Position numbers and translations under genes: made by a program
Notes under the pieces: model-generated
What the model was told of the DNA's origin: nothing
The model's input: the letters and a program-made list of their open reading frames with translations, nothing else
Database searches by the model: none
In this document: positions 18,215 through 26,560 of the stretch, one piece after another
How the letters are laid out: the number at the start of each line of letters is the position of its first letter
How positions within the stretch are numbered: the first letter of the stretch is position 1
Assembly: GCA_964608615.1 (NCBI GenBank)
Contig: CAZSQG010000012.1
Location: 1 to 59,283, forward strand
Source of the DNA: CALEUX01 sp964608615
GTDB taxonomy: Bacteria; Bacteroidota; Bacteroidia; Bacteroidales; Marinilabiliaceae
DNA: 59,283 nucleotides
Direction of reading: 5' to 3'

Positions 18215-18515
18215 ACTCATTGGTGGACTTTCTCTTTGCAGAGAAAACCTTAATATGGGAATCAGGTTTAAAACCTGAGCTGTACCCGCAGCTGTAAGTC
18301 CCCCAACCAAATCTTTGAGCACACAATGCCACTGCGGAATCAATGAGCAGTGAACAATTAACAGTGATCAAGGATCAGTTAACAATGAGCAATAAACAAT
18401 GAGCAGTTATAACTGATGACTGAACACTGGTAACTGATGACTGAACACTGGTAACTGATAACTGCCCCCGCGGGAAGGCCTCAAAGACAGGGACAAGCCA
18501 GAAGACCTGCCAATC
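18215..18515 (+). promoter_or_regulatory. Cobalamin riboswitch (btuFCD leader)
   Basis: Adenosylcobalamin-sensing aptamer in the leader of btuF. Conserved pieces in order: GGGAATC...CCTGAGCTGTACCCGCAGCTGTAAG (to 18298), GCCACTG (18328-18334), GGGAAGGC (18472-18479) and the B12 box AGCCAGAAGACCTGCC (18496-18511). The arm between GCCACTG and GGGAAGG is 137 nt here against 17 nt in the second riboswitch of this window. The extra length is a heptamer array closed by GCGG/CCGC. B12 should repress the downstream transporter genes. Confidence 0.95.
18342..18467 (+). repeat. Array of 18 heptamers inside the riboswitch
   Basis: The 126 bases read as 18 consecutive 7-mers of the pattern A-[AGC]-T-[GT]-A-N-C and close variants: AATGAGC, AGTGAAC, AATTAAC, AGTGATC and so on. 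The second part is ordered into a 21-base unit (ACTGATG ACTGAAC ACTGGTA) repeated twice, followed by ACTGATA and ACTGCCC. The only internal palindrome is CAGTTATAACTG (18404-18415). Confidence 0.9.
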
Positions 18516-18534
18516 TAAAACCATTGTTTAACCG

Positions 18535-18554
18535 CAACTTCGGGGAAAAAGTTG
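18535..18554 (+). promoter_or_regulatory. Expression-platform hairpin of the first riboswitch
   Basis: CAACTT/AAGTTG encloses a CGGGGAAA loop, ending 16 bases before the btuF ATG. The second riboswitch has the same kind of hairpin with loop CGGGAATT at 35208-35225. The shared CTTCGGG suggests the loop that kisses the aptamer and hides the start region; this is inferred from known B12 riboswitch architecture. Confidence 0.55.
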
Positions 18555-18569
18555 TCAAACATTTCATCT

Positions 18570-19445
18570 ATGAATTACATACAAAAAATCATTTTAACAG
18601 CAAAAGGGGCACTACTGCTTCACAAGGACTTAGTGCAAGCGAAAGTCTTATTACTTTTTATCACCTTCATGTGTTCTTTGGCAGTTAAAGCCCAGGACCA
18701 GCCACGGCGTATTGTTTCGCTGGCACCATCCCTCACCAAAAGCATTTATTATTTGGGGGCAGCCAACCAACTGGTGGGTTGCACCAGCTACTGTTATATG
18801 GCCGAAAAGGATAACAAGGAAGTGGTAGCCACGGCCATATCAGTAAATATCGAAAAAGTCATTACCCTTAAACCCGATTTGGTGGTGGCCTCTGCAATTA
18901 CCAATCCCGAAACACTCGAATTGATCAGACGGGCCGGCATTCCAACTAAAGTCATTTCAACTCCTCAAAATTTTGAAATACTCTGCACTCAGTTTTTGGA
19001 ACTGGGCGCCCTGATTGGTCGGTCAGCAGCAGCTGACTCCATTGTTCAGCACACCAAAAGGGAGGTCGCTCGAATCAAACAATCCTATCAAAATCAGACA
19101 CCTAAACAATTCTTTTTTCAAATTGGTGCCAAGCCACTCTTTACGGTACTCGATAACACCTTTATGGCTGATTACATCACCTTTTCGGGCGGTAAAAACA
19201 TCGCATCGGGTCTCACCAAAGGCACGCTTAACAGGGAGTTTGTGCTGGTAAAAAATCCCGATGTCATCATCATCGTTAACATGGGCATAGTGGGTGAAGA
19301 GGAAAAAAAGACCTGGGAGCTCTACCCCCACCTGAATGCGGTCAAAAATAATAAGGTTTTCTTTATTGAATCCGACATGGCCAGCACCCACAATCCCCCA
19401 GATTTCCTCAACACCATGAAAGCCATCCAGAAAGCATTGCAATGA
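18570..19445 (+). CDS. btuF: Cobalamin ABC transporter, substrate-binding protein
   Basis: Periplasmic B12-binding protein of the helical-backbone (TroA/BtuF) family delivering corrinoid to BtuCD. Visible: signal core VLLLFITFMCSLAVKA ending AQ, then RRIVSLAPSLTKSIYYLGA, KPDLVVAS, FSGGKNIASGL and NPDVIIIVNMG. The ATG at 18570 gives 291 residues with a long n-region. A GTG about 29 codons in would give a cleaner signal peptide, and a TTG at 18552 is in the hairpin and unlikely. It overlaps btuC by 4 bases (ATGA). Regulated by the upstream cobalamin riboswitch. The lipoprotein Cys is not in a lipobox position. Confidence 0.93.
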   Translation: MNYIQKIILTAKGALLLHKDLVQAKVLLLFITFMCSLAVKAQDQPRRIVSLAPSLTKSIYYLGAANQLVGCTSYCYMAEKDNKEVVATAISVNIEKVITLKPDLVVASAITNPETLELIRRAGIPTKVISTPQNFEILCTQFLELGALIGRSAAADSIVQHTKREVARIKQSYQNQTPKQFFFQIGAKPLFTVLDNTFMADYITFSGGKNIASGLTKGTLNREFVLVKNPDVIIIVNMGIVGEEEKKTWELYPHLNAVKNNKVFFIESDMASTHNPPDFLNTMKAIQKALQ

Positions 19446-20458
19446 CCAACAAATATCTCTCATGGACGCTCTTTACGCTGCTGCTGGTTGTTTTGCTGGT
19501 AGCTGCCTCCCTGTTGTCGCTGACAATTGGAGAAGCCCCTATTTCGCTCTCGGACGTGCCCTCCCTACTACAACAAAAGGAGAGCATGGAATATTTTATT
19601 CTCACACAGATACGCCTGCCCCGCATTATTTTGGCCTTTGCCGTGGGCGGAGCTTTGAGTCTGTCAGGCGCTATTTTACAAGGCATTTTTCGCAATCCAC
19701 TGGTTGAACCCTATACGCTCGGCATATCAGGCGGAGCCGCCTTGGGCGTGGCCTTCGTTATTGTGTTAGGGTTCCACCTTACCATTGGCATGTTTATGCT
19801 GCCACTGGCTGGCTTTGCAGGGGCAATGACTACAATTTTAATTGTTGGCGTTCTTGGATTTCTGCGGGGCGGTACCGACATCAACAAAATGCTCCTCATT
19901 GGCGTTATGATCAGCTTTGTGGCCTCATCTGCCATGATGTTTCTGATGTCTATCACCACTTCTGAAAATCTGCATGGCATTGTATTCTGGATTATGGGAT
20001 CGCTGGACGAGCCCAACAATATGCTCATCCAAATCTCACTTTATTCAGCACTGGCGGGACTCCTGTTTAGCTATCTTTTTGCCCGCCCCCTTAATGCTTT
20101 ATTGCTGGGACAGGAAAAAGCGGCATATCTGGGCATCAACAGTAAGACCACCATTCGCCTGTTGTTCATCACTGCTTCGCTGCTAACGGGCATTTGCGTG
20201 TCGGTGGCCGGTGTTATTGGGTTTGTGGGACTCGTAATTCCACACCTCATAAGGTTACTTGCTGGATCGGACTACCGCTTTTTGCTCATCGGGTCTTTTC
20301 TGGGTGGGGGACTGTTTCTTATTTTAAGTGACATTGTGGCTCGTACCATCATTTCGCCCAACGAGCTGCCCATAGGAGTAATTACCGGAATAGCCGGTGG
20401 TATACTCTTTATTTTTGTGTTGAACCAAACCAAAAATAAGAAGCGGCATGGCATCTGA
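19442..20458 (+). CDS. btuC: Cobalamin ABC transporter, permease
   Basis: Inner-membrane FecCD/BtuC-type permease, 338 residues, with about ten hydrophobic helices. Family motifs are LRLPRIILAFAVGGALSLSG-like (here IRLPRIILAFAVGG), GIFRNPLVEPYTLGISGGAALG, and the long VAGVIGFVGLVIPHLIRLLAGSDYR region that contacts the ATPase; ELPIGVITGIAGG is near the end. It overlaps btuF by 4 bases and btuD by 11, so the three are translationally coupled. Metal-siderophore or heme permeases share this fold; the riboswitch decides for cobalamin. Confidence 0.95.
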   Translation: MTNKYLSWTLFTLLLVVLLVAASLLSLTIGEAPISLSDVPSLLQQKESMEYFILTQIRLPRIILAFAVGGALSLSGAILQGIFRNPLVEPYTLGISGGAALGVAFVIVLGFHLTIGMFMLPLAGFAGAMTTILIVGVLGFLRGGTDINKMLLIGVMISFVASSAMMFLMSITTSENLHGIVFWIMGSLDEPNNMLIQISLYSALAGLLFSYLFARPLNALLLGQEKAAYLGINSKTTIRLLFITASLLTGICVSVAGVIGFVGLVIPHLIRLLAGSDYRFLLIGSFLGGGLFLILSDIVARTIISPNELPIGVITGIAGGILFIFVLNQTKNKKRHGI

Positions 20459-21281
20459 CTACCTGAAAATAGAAGATCTCACTTGTGGATACGGCCAGGG
20501 CTTCAATCTACGGAGAGTCTCCGTCTCACTGGAACAGGGCGCCCTGGCAGGCATTATTGGGCCTAACGGTTCCGGCAAAACCACTTTATTCAAGGGCATT
20601 TCAGGACAGTTACCCACAAAATCGGGCTACATTCACCTGCACAACACCAAGCTGAGCCACCTCAAACTTAAGGAAAAAGCAAAAAGAGTAGCAGTGGTCT
20701 CCCAATTCCCCGATACTGCCGACATTACCGTGGAAGACTATGTGCTTATGGGGCGACTGCCCTATCGCGAGGCCTTCCAATTTTTTGAGCCACGCAAAGA
20801 TTTGCTTATTGCCCGCAAATACATGCGCCTGACGGGTGTTTATGTCCACCGAAAGAAGTACCTGTCGCAGCTCAGCGGCGGAGAGCAGCAGCTCGCTGCC
20901 ATTGCCCAAGCCCTAACGCAAGAGCCTGAGCTCCTGCTGATGGATGAACCCACTTCTCACCTCGATATTACCCATCAGGTGGAAATTCTCAACCTCATCC
21001 AACGCCTCAACCGCGAAATGAACCTCACGGTATTGATGATCATACACGACCTCAATCTGGCCGCTGAATATTGTGACTATCTGATAATGATGAAGGAAGG
21101 CACAATCCATACCAAGGGCACGCCACAGGAGGTACTTACCTACGAAAAAATTGAACAGGTCTATGATACGGTGGTCGTCACACAAACGAACCCCCTTTCG
21201 GGTAAACCGGCCATTTTTCTGGTGTCGGAAAACATTCTAAAAGAGATTCAAGCCAAATACGGTGGCATTCAGCGCAGCTAA
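20448..21281 (+). CDS. btuD: Cobalamin ABC transporter, ATP-binding protein
   Basis: ATPase of the BtuCD importer, 277 residues, cytosolic face of the inner membrane. Walker A GPNGSGKT (38-45), Q-loop region AVVSQFPDT, ABC signature LSGGEQQ (about 142-148), Walker B LLLMDEP (about 163-169), D-loop SHLD and switch IIHDLNLA are all intact. A C-terminal extension (QEVLTYEKIEQVYD...NPLSGKPAIFLVSE) is typical of FecE/BtuD types. The segment is markedly GC-richer than the flanking DNA. Followed after 35 bases by a rhomboid protease gene. Confidence 0.95.
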   Translation: MASDYLKIEDLTCGYGQGFNLRRVSVSLEQGALAGIIGPNGSGKTTLFKGISGQLPTKSGYIHLHNTKLSHLKLKEKAKRVAVVSQFPDTADITVEDYVLMGRLPYREAFQFFEPRKDLLIARKYMRLTGVYVHRKKYLSQLSGGEQQLAAIAQALTQEPELLLMDEPTSHLDITHQVEILNLIQRLNREMNLTVLMIIHDLNLAAEYCDYLIMMKEGTIHTKGTPQEVLTYEKIEQVYDTVVVTQTNPLSGKPAIFLVSENILKEIQAKYGGIQRS

Positions 21282-21316
21282 AAATCAAAATAATTTACTA
21301 TCCAAACCTTAACACC

Positions 21317-22783
21317 ATGGCCATAAAACATTCCCAAGAACTCAAGCTTAACCAAGTAGAATCATTACATTTTCTGGTGGCAGCCATTGAGGCCGCCAAA
21401 GAACAAGGTTGGGACGTCCATTTCATCAGTCCAACAGGCTTCATCGCCTATACCCCTTATTCAATGAGTTCGTGGAGCGAAGAAGTGGTTTTGAAAATAG
21501 AAGATCAAAAAGCGAAGGTTGAAAGTTCATGCACCTCTTTTCAACTGATCGACTGGGGCAAAAACAAAAGAAACGTTAATGTATTTGTTGCTGCACTGGC
21601 TCAAAAACAAGAACAGCTGACTGCTGAAGAAATAGAAACAAAAATGGAGGAGCTTCAGCCTCACTTCGCTAATCAGGAAGTTAACAATCTAAACCAGGCT
21701 CCTGCCAATACCAAAGAAAAAATTACGGGATTTTTCTCCGTCTTTAAGCCCACCGAAGGTTATTTCATTACCCCCATACTTATCAATTTAAACATCCTGA
21801 TTTTTATCGTCATGGTAGTTTCGGGCGTTCACTTTCTCACACCAGATGGCGAAAGCATACTGCAATGGGGTGCCAACTTTCGACCTGTCACAATCAACGG
21901 CCAATGGTGGCGACTGCTATCATCCTGCTTTCTGCACATAGGGGTAATGCATCTGCTGATGAATGCTTATGCTTTGTTGTATGTAGGTTTGCTGCTGGAG
22001 CCCTTCCTGGGCAAATCGCGTTTTTTGGCTGCCTACCTGCTATCTGGCATTGCCGGCAGTCTGGCCAGTCTTTGGTACAACGAAATGACCATCAGCGCCG
22101 GGGCATCCGGTGCTATTTTTGGATTGTATGGTGTTTTCATGGCTCTGCTTACCACCAACTTGCTCAACAAAGGGGTTAAAAAGGCATTGACCACCAGTAT
22201 CATGATCTTTGTTGGATACAACCTGCTCAACGGATTTCAAACTGACAGTGGAATTGATAACGCAGCTCACATTGGTGGTTTGTTAAGTGGTCTGGTCATC
22301 GGTTATGCCTTTATTCCCAGTCTGAAGAACTACAAGAATCAATCTTTAAAAAGCTTCAGCATCGGGACCATGGCCATCGCCCTAATAATTTCAATTGTCT
22401 CGGTAGTAAAAACCATTCCCAGCGACATGGGCGAATACTTTCGAACCATGGAAACCTTTGCACTAATGGAAGAAAATGCCATGACCTTTTTTAAAATTCA
22501 GGAGAACAGTATGCCCTCCAATGCTGAATTACTCAAAACCCTGGACGATGGCCTTTCAACCTGGCACGAAGCGGCCAAAGCAATCCAAAACTGCAATGAT
22601 CTGGAACTGCCAGATGAGGTCAAAACCAGAAATGAAAGACTGATTGAGTACTGCCATTTGCGCATCAAAAGTTATGAGTTGATTTCAAAGGCCATTAGTG
22701 AAAATACCGCGAGTTATGATGACCAGATCATGGACACCAACCAACAACTTGAGAATATTCTCCGGGAACTAAGCGAGAATTAA
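21317..22783 (+). CDS. Rhomboid family intramembrane serine protease
   Basis: Membrane protease that cuts transmembrane helices. 488 residues: a soluble N-terminal domain of about 140 residues, then about six to seven membrane helices, then a helical C-terminal tail of about 110 residues. Catalytic Ser is in GASGAIFG (about residue 262) and catalytic His in AAHIGGLLSG (about residue 317). The WWRLLSSCFLHIGVMHLLMN helix 2 motif is complete. Substrate unknown. It follows btuD by 35 bases on the same strand with the same GC-rich composition and has no visible promoter, so it may be read from the B12 riboswitch. Confidence 0.9.
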   Translation: MAIKHSQELKLNQVESLHFLVAAIEAAKEQGWDVHFISPTGFIAYTPYSMSSWSEEVVLKIEDQKAKVESSCTSFQLIDWGKNKRNVNVFVAALAQKQEQLTAEEIETKMEELQPHFANQEVNNLNQAPANTKEKITGFFSVFKPTEGYFITPILINLNILIFIVMVVSGVHFLTPDGESILQWGANFRPVTINGQWWRLLSSCFLHIGVMHLLMNAYALLYVGLLLEPFLGKSRFLAAYLLSGIAGSLASLWYNEMTISAGASGAIFGLYGVFMALLTTNLLNKGVKKALTTSIMIFVGYNLLNGFQTDSGIDNAAHIGGLLSGLVIGYAFIPSLKNYKNQSLKSFSIGTMAIALIISIVSVVKTIPSDMGEYFRTMETFALMEENAMTFFKIQENSMPSNAELLKTLDDGLSTWHEAAKAIQNCNDLELPDEVKTRNERLIEYCHLRIKSYELISKAISENTASYDDQIMDTNQQLENILRELSEN

Positions 22784-22873
22784 ACCGTTTTTTTTCAGCG
22801 CACCAATTTGCAATAGATTGGAATGGTCATTTTTGTGTATATTTGGTTTATGCTTTAAACGACTGCAACACCT

Positions 22874-23668
22874 ATGCAAAAAAGCATTTTTGAAATCACA
22901 AAAATGGACTGTCCTTCAGAGGAGAACCTCATTCGCATGAAGTTGGATGGAATGGAAGGCATTCGGGAGCTGTTTTTTGATCTGAGTGACCGCCGACTCA
23001 CCATTTACCATGAAGGTCCATACATTGCCATTGAAAAAGCACTCGACAGTCTGAAGCTGGGCAGCCACAGGCTGTCTAGCCAAGCCAGTGAAAAAACGAA
23101 TTTCACAGAAGACCTCCATCAGAAGAAATTACTGTGGATCGTTCTCATTATCAACGTTTCTTTCTTCATAATTGAGATGACCACCGGATTGATATCACGG
23201 TCGATGGGTCTGGTAGCCGACAGTCTGGACATGCTGGCCGATGCCTTTGTCTATGGCATCAGTCTCTATGCGGTGGGTGGACCGCTGTTACGCAAGAAAA
23301 AAGTGGCCAGAGTAGCCGGGTATTTCCAGCTCACCCTCGCTGCACTGGGCTTTATGGAAGTACTGCGCCGATTTTTGGGCGCAGAAAAACTGCCCAATTT
23401 CAGCACCATGATTGTGGTTTCCATTCTTGCCCTCATCGCCAACAGCATTTGCCTTTACCTTCTTCAAAAATCAAAAAGCAAGGAAGAGGCCCACATGAAA
23501 GCCAGCATGATATTCACCTCCAACGATATTATCATCAACCTCGGCGTTATCACAGCAGGTCTCCTTGTTCTCTGGACCCAAACGGCCTATCCCGATTTAA
23601 TTGTCGGCACCATCGTCTTTTTGCTGGTGGTTCAAGGGGCTGTTAGGATTTTGAAACTGGGGAAATAA
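22874..23668 (+). CDS. Cation transporter, CDF-like with N-terminal HMA-like domain
   Basis: Inner-membrane divalent cation exporter-like protein, 264 residues. Residues 1-70 look like a heavy-metal-associated ferredoxin-like fold with MDCPSEE, so only one Cys remains of the usual CxxC. Six hydrophobic helices follow. The first metal-site motif is DSLDMLADA; in the second, the usual HxxxD is replaced by SNDIIIN. Metal unknown. It is 90 bases behind the rhomboid gene and 26 before the flavodoxin-fold gene, in the same GC-rich block. Confidence 0.8.
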   Translation: MQKSIFEITKMDCPSEENLIRMKLDGMEGIRELFFDLSDRRLTIYHEGPYIAIEKALDSLKLGSHRLSSQASEKTNFTEDLHQKKLLWIVLIINVSFFIIEMTTGLISRSMGLVADSLDMLADAFVYGISLYAVGGPLLRKKKVARVAGYFQLTLAALGFMEVLRRFLGAEKLPNFSTMIVVSILALIANSICLYLLQKSKSKEEAHMKASMIFTSNDIIINLGVITAGLLVLWTQTAYPDLIVGTIVFLLVVQGAVRILKLGK

Positions 23669-23694
23669 AACAAATACAGAAAACTCAACCTACT

Positions 23695-24276
23695 ATGCAC
23701 AACATACTGATCATTAACGGGCATCCCGACAAAGAGAGCTTATGCACGGAACTGGCCAACAGCTATAAGAGAGGTGCGGACAGCAATAAGGATATTGTTT
23801 GCGAATTAATAAACCTCTACCATTTAGACTTTGACCCTATATTGCGTCACGGCTATCGGCAAAGAACAGTCCTGGAGCCCGGCTTGCTAAAAGCGCAGGA
23901 GGCCATAATGGCAGCAGATCATCTGGTGTTTGTTTACCCCACCTGGTGGGCAACCTTTCCGGCCCTGCTAAAGGGCTTTATCGACAGAGTGTTTCTGCCG
24001 GGCTTTGCCTTTAAGTATCGGGATAACTCCGTGTTTTGGGACAAACTCCTGAAAGGTAAAACGGCCAGATTGATTGTAACGATGGATGCCCCTGTCTGGT
24101 ACTATTGGCTGGTCAACAAAAGTCCGGGTCACAACGCCATGAAAAAAGGTACCCTTGAGTTTTGCGGAATAAAGCCGGTTAAAATCTCCACTTTTGGGCC
24201 GGTTAAAACATCCAACGACGACCGCCGCCAAAAATGGATCAAAAAAGTGGAGCAGATGGGCGCTAAAATACAATAG
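23695..24276 (+). CDS. NAD(P)H-dependent flavodoxin-fold oxidoreductase
   Basis: Cytosolic FMN/FAD quinone-reductase-like protein (NQO1/KefF/MdaB group), 193 residues. It starts with the flavodoxin strand-loop ILIINGHPDKESLC. The YPTWWATFPALLKGFIDRVFLPGFAF block contacts flavin and partner subunit, and FCGIKPVKISTFGPV lies near the end. Possible roles are quinone detoxification or supplying electrons for corrinoid or metal reduction. Last gene of the GC-rich run behind btuFCD; convergent with the DUF4143 ATPase gene. Confidence 0.87.
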   Translation: MHNILIINGHPDKESLCTELANSYKRGADSNKDIVCELINLYHLDFDPILRHGYRQRTVLEPGLLKAQEAIMAADHLVFVYPTWWATFPALLKGFIDRVFLPGFAFKYRDNSVFWDKLLKGKTARLIVTMDAPVWYYWLVNKSPGHNAMKKGTLEFCGIKPVKISTFGPVKTSNDDRRQKWIKKVEQMGAKIQ

Positions 24277-24326
24277 CAAATAACCAATAGAATATAAAAA
24301 TCTTAACCCTATTATCACTTTCACTT

Positions 24327-25499
24327 TTAGACCATACAAAAACTTTTCAGATGATTAATCACAAAGCTTTTCAGTGAACAAACCCGCACATTTCCCTTCA
24401 TCATAAAATCGTCGGAAGATGGCGTGATTACATAATTCATAGGCGCTTTTAAATCGTCAAACGCTTGAAAATTACCCTTAGATAATTGCGGCGAGTTGGA
24501 ATACTTTACTTCGGCGGTAGCAACAACGTTTAGTCCACGGGCAAAAACCAAATCGACTTCAGCACCTTGGTGAGTACGATAAAAAAATAGGTCAAGGGCG
24601 TCGGGCTTCACAGCCAACAACTGATTGAATACGAACGACTCCCACGAACTGCCAATAATTGGGTTTCCTGAAAGAGATAAAAAGTCGTTCACCCCAAGTA
24701 GATGGTGCAAAATCCCAGTGTCAGTAAGAAACACCTTAGGGGTTTTCACTATTCGTTTCGAAATGTTCCAATGAAACGAGTGCAAGCTTTTTAGCAAAAA
24801 AGCATCTTCCAAAAAATCAATGTAACGCTTCACAGTGGGTATCGTTACACCCAGTGAATTACCAATAGTTGTGGCATTCAACAACTGGCCGTTTAAGTGT
24901 GCCATCATGGTCCACAAGTTGCGAATCACTTTAGGAGAAGCCTTCAATCCCAATTGCACCAAATCGCGGTTTAGGTAGGTGTTAATGAAATTTTCCATCC
25001 AACGATGTGAGAGTTTCTGCTTTTCGGTAAAAAGCATATTAGGAAAACCTCCTTTCACCCACAAATCGTTTTGCGAAATCGTATCAGGAATTTCGGTAAG
25101 CCCAATGGGGAATAGCTGATGATAGGTTATGCGCCCCGCCAATGATTCCGAGGAATCACGTATCAGTTCAGGCGAAGCTGAACCTAATAATAAAAAACGA
25201 GAGGGCACTCGATGTTGATCGACCAAACCCCGAATGAGTGGGTACAATTCCTTCTTGATCTGAACTTCGTCTATGACCACCAAATAATCGGAATGTTGGG
25301 AAAGAAACAATTCAGCATCATTTAGTTTGAACAAATCCGACTGGATTTCCAAATCCAAATATAATGTGGGCTTTTCTAATTGAGAAATAATATGCTTAGC
25401 CAGAGTAGTTTTACCCACCTGTCTTGGGCCAATAATGGAAACCACCGGAAAAAAGTCCAACGAATCCTTAATATCTGCTATAATTCTTCGATCAATCAT
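24327..25499 (-). CDS. AAA family ATPase with DUF4143 domain
   Basis: ATP-binding protein of the AAA_14/DUF4143 family, 390 residues. Walker A GPRQVGKTT is at residues 24-32, Walker B LVVIDEVQ at about 73-80, and sensor-like RFLLLGSASPELI follows. The C-terminal DUF4143 part has SWESFVFNQLL and a nuclease-like strand pattern, YRTHQGAEVDLVFARG...ATAEVKYS. These proteins are widespread, often solitary and variable between strains; their cellular role is unknown. Monocistronic here and at the left edge of the accessory stretch. Confidence 0.9.
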   Translation of the reverse strand: MIDRRIIADIKDSLDFFPVVSIIGPRQVGKTTLAKHIISQLEKPTLYLDLEIQSDLFKLNDAELFLSQHSDYLVVIDEVQIKKELYPLIRGLVDQHRVPSRFLLLGSASPELIRDSSESLAGRITYHQLFPIGLTEIPDTISQNDLWVKGGFPNMLFTEKQKLSHRWMENFINTYLNRDLVQLGLKASPKVIRNLWTMMAHLNGQLLNATTIGNSLGVTIPTVKRYIDFLEDAFLLKSLHSFHWNISKRIVKTPKVFLTDTGILHHLLGVNDFLSLSGNPIIGSSWESFVFNQLLAVKPDALDLFFYRTHQGAEVDLVFARGLNVVATAEVKYSNSPQLSKGNFQAFDDLKAPMNYVITPSSDDFMMKGNVRVCSLKSFVINHLKSFCMV

Positions 25500-26036
25500 C
25501 GCCGAATAAACTTTTGTTCAAATTAAGATATTCATGACAAATATATTAATTTATCCATGAAATACTTAAATCACATTTTAGAATTTCATGGATGTTTTTT
25601 AAATAATGGAATAAAACAATGCTGGCTTGAGCCAATAACATTTAGGTCTAAGAACCTAATTAGAAACACCAAAGACTGTCAATTACTTGGACACAGGCTG
25701 TCAAAAAAATAGACATTTACCAAACAAATAACAACGCATAAAGCTATATAACAACGCATTAACAGCATTGGCACAACCTTGGATGGTATATTTATTAAAG
25801 TTATTTTTATGGGTTAAAGATCTCTGATCATGAATGCTATTCTCAGTGGAGTTCATACCAATAAATAATAATGTTATACCATAAAAGCATGATTTGACAA
25901 TGCTGGGGTGCGACACAAAGGAATCATTTGGAGGCAACCAGGTATGAGTAATCTTCTTTTGTCTGGTTCTACTTTTTGAGTGAATTAGTACAACACAATA
26001 ACCCAATATTTTAATAAATTTAGAAAAGTATAAAAC
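25500..26036. other. Gene-free region with short direct repeats
   Basis: 537 AT-rich bases without a believable gene. A 12-base direct repeat ATAACAACGCAT occurs at 25728-25739 and 25748-25759. A 101-codon minus-strand frame (25701-26006) lacks any recognisable feature and I treat it as chance. The flanks of the next small membrane-protein gene look cassette-like, but no full attC site can be drawn. Confidence 0.4.
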
Positions 26037-26408
26037 ATGTTTTCACAGATTATTGAGAAAATGAATGAGGGAGGTGCAATTTTCACTTATCCAATATTAG
26101 CGATTAGTATAGTTTGCACAGTTTATTTTGTTAAAGCGTTAAGAAATAGATCCAACCTTAAAGGCTTTTCAAAGATAATTGAAAGCTATGGGTGGTTTGT
26201 TTTTGCATGGGGAAGTTTGGGAGGTGCATTTGGGCTTGTTGTTGCATTTGACACCTTGAAAACGTTAACCTTAAATACAGTAACAGCTCAACAACTCGCT
26301 GGTGGTTTTAGGATGGTTATACTATGCTCGCTTTTGTCTGCATTTGTTTTTTCTTTAAGCCGATTATATGCTTTAATCCTATGCACAATTAAAAACAAAA
26401 CAAAGTAA
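26037..26408 (+). CDS. Small membrane protein, MotA/TolQ/ExbB-like
   Basis: 123 residues with three hydrophobic segments (about 17-34, 52-72, 90-112). The opening EGGAIFTYPILAISIV resembles the start of ExbB/MotA proton-channel subunits (EGG...YPIL). It is only half their length and has no ExbD partner nearby, so function is doubtful. ATG start, own intergenic space on both sides, not in an operon. Possibly a cassette-borne or degenerate member. Confidence 0.6.
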   Translation: MFSQIIEKMNEGGAIFTYPILAISIVCTVYFVKALRNRSNLKGFSKIIESYGWFVFAWGSLGGAFGLVVAFDTLKTLTLNTVTAQQLAGGFRMVILCSLLSAFVFSLSRLYALILCTIKNKTK

Positions 26409-26560
26409 CACGTTATCTTAGAGTAACATGGAGCAAAAGGCAGAATAATGAAAGTGCTAAATGGCAAATACCCTAGCAACAGACACCACCGCGTTGGGGC
26501 AGTCAATTTGTGCGTGGCTATCGGTTCGTTTATTTAAACCGCTTTAATTAAGTTTTACTA

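Noticed and set aside
18342..18467. Start of a protein or a CRISPR-like repeat in the riboswitch leader
   Set aside because: The 7-base periodicity has no unique spacers, and open frames here have no coding character; the aptamer motifs on both sides explain the location.
25701..26006. 101-codon minus-strand frame
   Set aside because: Odd composition, no motif, and it covers the short direct repeats of a gene-free region.
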